Assembly (NCBI RefSeq): GCF_021458635.1
Contig: NZ_JAIRDQ010000002.1
Location: 911,396-975,395 of the forward strand
DNA: 64,000 bases
Source: Bradyrhizobium monzae
Lineage (GTDB): Bacteria > Pseudomonadota > Alphaproteobacteria > Rhizobiales > Xanthobacteraceae
Direction: 5' to 3'
Positions 62,454 through 64,000 of the stretch are shown piece by piece. The notes under the pieces were generated by a model. That model searched no databases. It was not told the origin of the DNA and saw nothing but the letters and a program-made list of their open reading frames with translations. Position numbers and translations under genes: made by a program. Each line of letters begins with the position of its first letter. Within the stretch, counting starts at the first letter, position 1.

Positions 62454-63872
62454 TTGTCTCAAGACCTGATCCGCGAAACGGCCTGCACCATCGTCGACAA
62501 GCTGCGCTCCGGCGACGTCTCGCCACTCGAGTTACTGGATGTGGTGGAGAAGCGTATCAGCGAGGTCGACGGCAAGGTCAACGCGCTGCCGACGCTGTGC
62601 TTCGATCGCGCGCGGAGCAACGCGAAGGCGCTCATGCAGAAGCCGGCCGATGCTCGCGGGCTGCTGGCGGGCCTGCCAGTACCGATCAAGGACCTGACCG
62701 ATGTCGCTGGCGTGCTGAACACCCAGGGCTCACCGATCTTCAAGGACAACATTCCCGCGACGTCCGACCTCATGGTCGAGAACCTCGAGGCCAATGGCGC
62801 CGTGGTCTACGCGAAATCCAACACGCCGGAATTCGGCGCCGGCGCCAACACCTTCAACGAGGTGTTCGGCGCGACGCTCAATCCCTGGGATATTTCGAAG
62901 TCGGCGGCCGGCTCCTCCGGCGGCGCAGCGGTGGCACTCGCCACCGGCATGGCGTGGCTCGCACAGGGTTCCGACATGGGCGGCTCCTTGCGCAGCCCCG
63001 CGGCCTTCTGCGGCGTCGTCGGCATGCGGCCGAGCATCGGCCGCGTCGCCCATACTCCCAAATCGGGCATCGATCGCAATCTCGGCGTCGTCGGGCCGAT
63101 GGCGCGCAATGTCGAGGACCTCGCTTTGCTGCTCGATGCCATGAGCGGCGACTATGCGGACGATCCGCTGTCGCTGCCGGCGCCGACAACCTCGTTCCTG
63201 TCCGCGGCGCAGTCGGGCAAGAGGCCGAAGCGCATCGCCTATTCGCCCAATCTCGGCATCACCCCTGTCGATCCCGAAGTGAAAGCGATCACCCGCAAGG
63301 CAGCCGGACGTTTTGCGGAAGCCGGCGCCATCGTCGAGGAAGCGCATCCGGACTGGCGCGAGGCGCACGAATGCTTCCACGTGCTGCGCGCCTTCGATTT
63401 CGCGATCACCAAGGCCAATCTGCTGCGCACCAAGCGCGACCTGCTCAAGCCCGAGGTAATCTGGAACATCGAAGAGGGCCTCAAGCTGACGGTCGAACAG
63501 CTCGCGCGTGCCGAAGCGCAGCGGGTCGGCATGACCGCACGCGCGATCGAATTCTTCAAGACATATGACCTGTTGCTGACGCCGACCACGATCGTTCCGC
63601 CCTTCCCGATCGAGCACCGCTATGTCGCGGAATGCGCGGGCAAGAAGTTTGAGAACTATGTCGAATGGCTCGGCATCGTCTATGCAATCACGCTCGCCTG
63701 CTGCCCGTCACTCTCCCTGCCCTGCGGCTTCACTGCCTCGGGCCTACCGGTCGGCGTGCAGGTCGTCGGCGCACCGCGTGCCGATGCGCAGGTGATCGCG
63801 GGTGCGAAGATACTGGAGGATATTTTGGGCCTGCGCGGGCAGACGCCGATTGATCCGCGGGCGACGAAGTAG
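62454..63872 (+). CDS. amidase, amidase-signature family
   Basis: The 472-aa enzyme starts at TTG 62454 (site GGGGTAG). The catalytic triad is Lys79 (VPIKDLTDVAG), cis-Ser154 in AAGSSGGAAV and nucleophile Ser178 in SDMGGSLRSPAAFCG, 24 residues apart as usual. The downstream cap SLPCGFTASGLPVGVQVVG is typical of stand-alone amidases rather than GatA of a tRNA amidotransferase. It may hydrolyse an amide or carbamate taken up by the Liv-type transporter encoded upstream, but no specific substrate can be proved. The second, different amidase of the window is at 6375-7724. Confidence 0.88.
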   Translation: MSQDLIRETACTIVDKLRSGDVSPLELLDVVEKRISEVDGKVNALPTLCFDRARSNAKALMQKPADARGLLAGLPVPIKDLTDVAGVLNTQGSPIFKDNIPATSDLMVENLEANGAVVYAKSNTPEFGAGANTFNEVFGATLNPWDISKSAAGSSGGAAVALATGMAWLAQGSDMGGSLRSPAAFCGVVGMRPSIGRVAHTPKSGIDRNLGVVGPMARNVEDLALLLDAMSGDYADDPLSLPAPTTSFLSAAQSGKRPKRIAYSPNLGITPVDPEVKAITRKAAGRFAEAGAIVEEAHPDWREAHECFHVLRAFDFAITKANLLRTKRDLLKPEVIWNIEEGLKLTVEQLARAEAQRVGMTARAIEFFKTYDLLLTPTTIVPPFPIEHRYVAECAGKKFENYVEWLGIVYAITLACCPSLSLPCGFTASGLPVGVQVVGAPRADAQVIAGAKILEDILGLRGQTPIDPRATK

Positions 63873-63899
63873 CCTCTTCTATGCTACGGGCTCTGTAGC

Positions 63900-63951
63900 A
63901 CCCTCTCCCCTTGTGGGAGAGGGTGGCCGCAAAGCGGCGAGACGGGTGAGG
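63900..63951. repeat. partial interspersed repeat at window end, CCCTCTCCCC family
   Basis: ACCCTCTCCCCTTGTGGGAG starts a hairpin with GAGAGGGT, then GGCCGCAAAGCGGCG and GACGGGTGAGGGGTATCTAT follow. It matches the repeat at 60103-60317 in motif order. The element may continue past 64000; the last 49 bases of the window show no gene. Confidence 0.7.
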
Positions 63952-64000
63952 GGTATCTATCAGCGCGGGATTCTTTCGCCGTCGGAGTTCGACGATAGAA

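Overview
The window is dense, GC-rich (clearly above 60%) alphaproteobacterial chromosome. Gene content (long runs of acyl-CoA and aromatic catabolism genes, Liv-type ABC transport, amidases, a DUF1127 protein), frequent GTG/TTG starts and several families of interspersed palindromes such as CGTCATTGCGAG...CTCGCAATGACG point to Bradyrhizobium or a close relative. That is recognition from memory; no database search was run. I see no rRNA, tRNA, CRISPR array, prophage or intact insertion sequence.

Layout. (1) 1-4123: homoprotocatechuate meta-cleavage operon (hpaE end, hpaD, a fumarylacetoacetate-hydrolase enzyme, a ThDP enzyme). (2) 4127-5545: TTG-started alkB directly behind a second 2-oxoglutarate/Fe(II) oxygenase. 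(3) 5696-7724: amidase plus DUF2848 protein. (4) 7901-11664: DUF35 protein, thiolase, SDR, then an exported SMP-30 protein behind a double hairpin. (5) 11726-20854: PEP carboxylase, a long gene-free stretch, then GST, a coiled-coil miniprotein, VOC protein, YccF protein, rhomboid protease, a crotonase remnant, DUF1127 protein and a winged-helix/TPR regulator. (6) 20949-39634: a lipid or ring catabolic island with two acyl-CoA ligases (one frameshifted), three crotonases, two acyl-CoA dehydrogenases, two SDRs, an APH-like kinase with its DUF6285 partner, a Baeyer-Villiger monooxygenase, a nitronate monooxygenase and a TLP1-type thiolase. (7) 39738-46037: RND efflux pair and a methyl-accepting chemotaxis protein with a terminator. 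(8) 46201-49985: four-carbon sugar-acid (threonate/erythronate) catabolism, otnK-otnI-ltnD with divergent otnC. (9) 50144-63872: Liv-type ABC transporter and binding protein, DUF1445 protein divergent from a LysR regulator across a 23-bp palindrome, a carbamoylase-type hydrolase, two 2-hydroxyacid dehydrogenase types, a tartrate-dehydrogenase-like enzyme, an SDR lacking the usual catalytic Lys, and an amidase.

The most interesting reading is region 6. The overlapping operon crotonase/APH-like kinase/DUF6285 at 28597-30748 resembles the levulinate pathway kinase pair LvaA-LvaB, which phosphorylates 4-hydroxyacyl-CoA. Ligases, dehydrogenases, SDRs and a lactone-forming Baeyer-Villiger enzyme lie around it. 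Together they could oxidise ketones through lactones or hydroxy acids into beta-oxidation. Region 9 looks like a substrate-inducible uptake and degradation unit for an unidentified carbamoyl-, amide- or hydroxyacid-containing compound.
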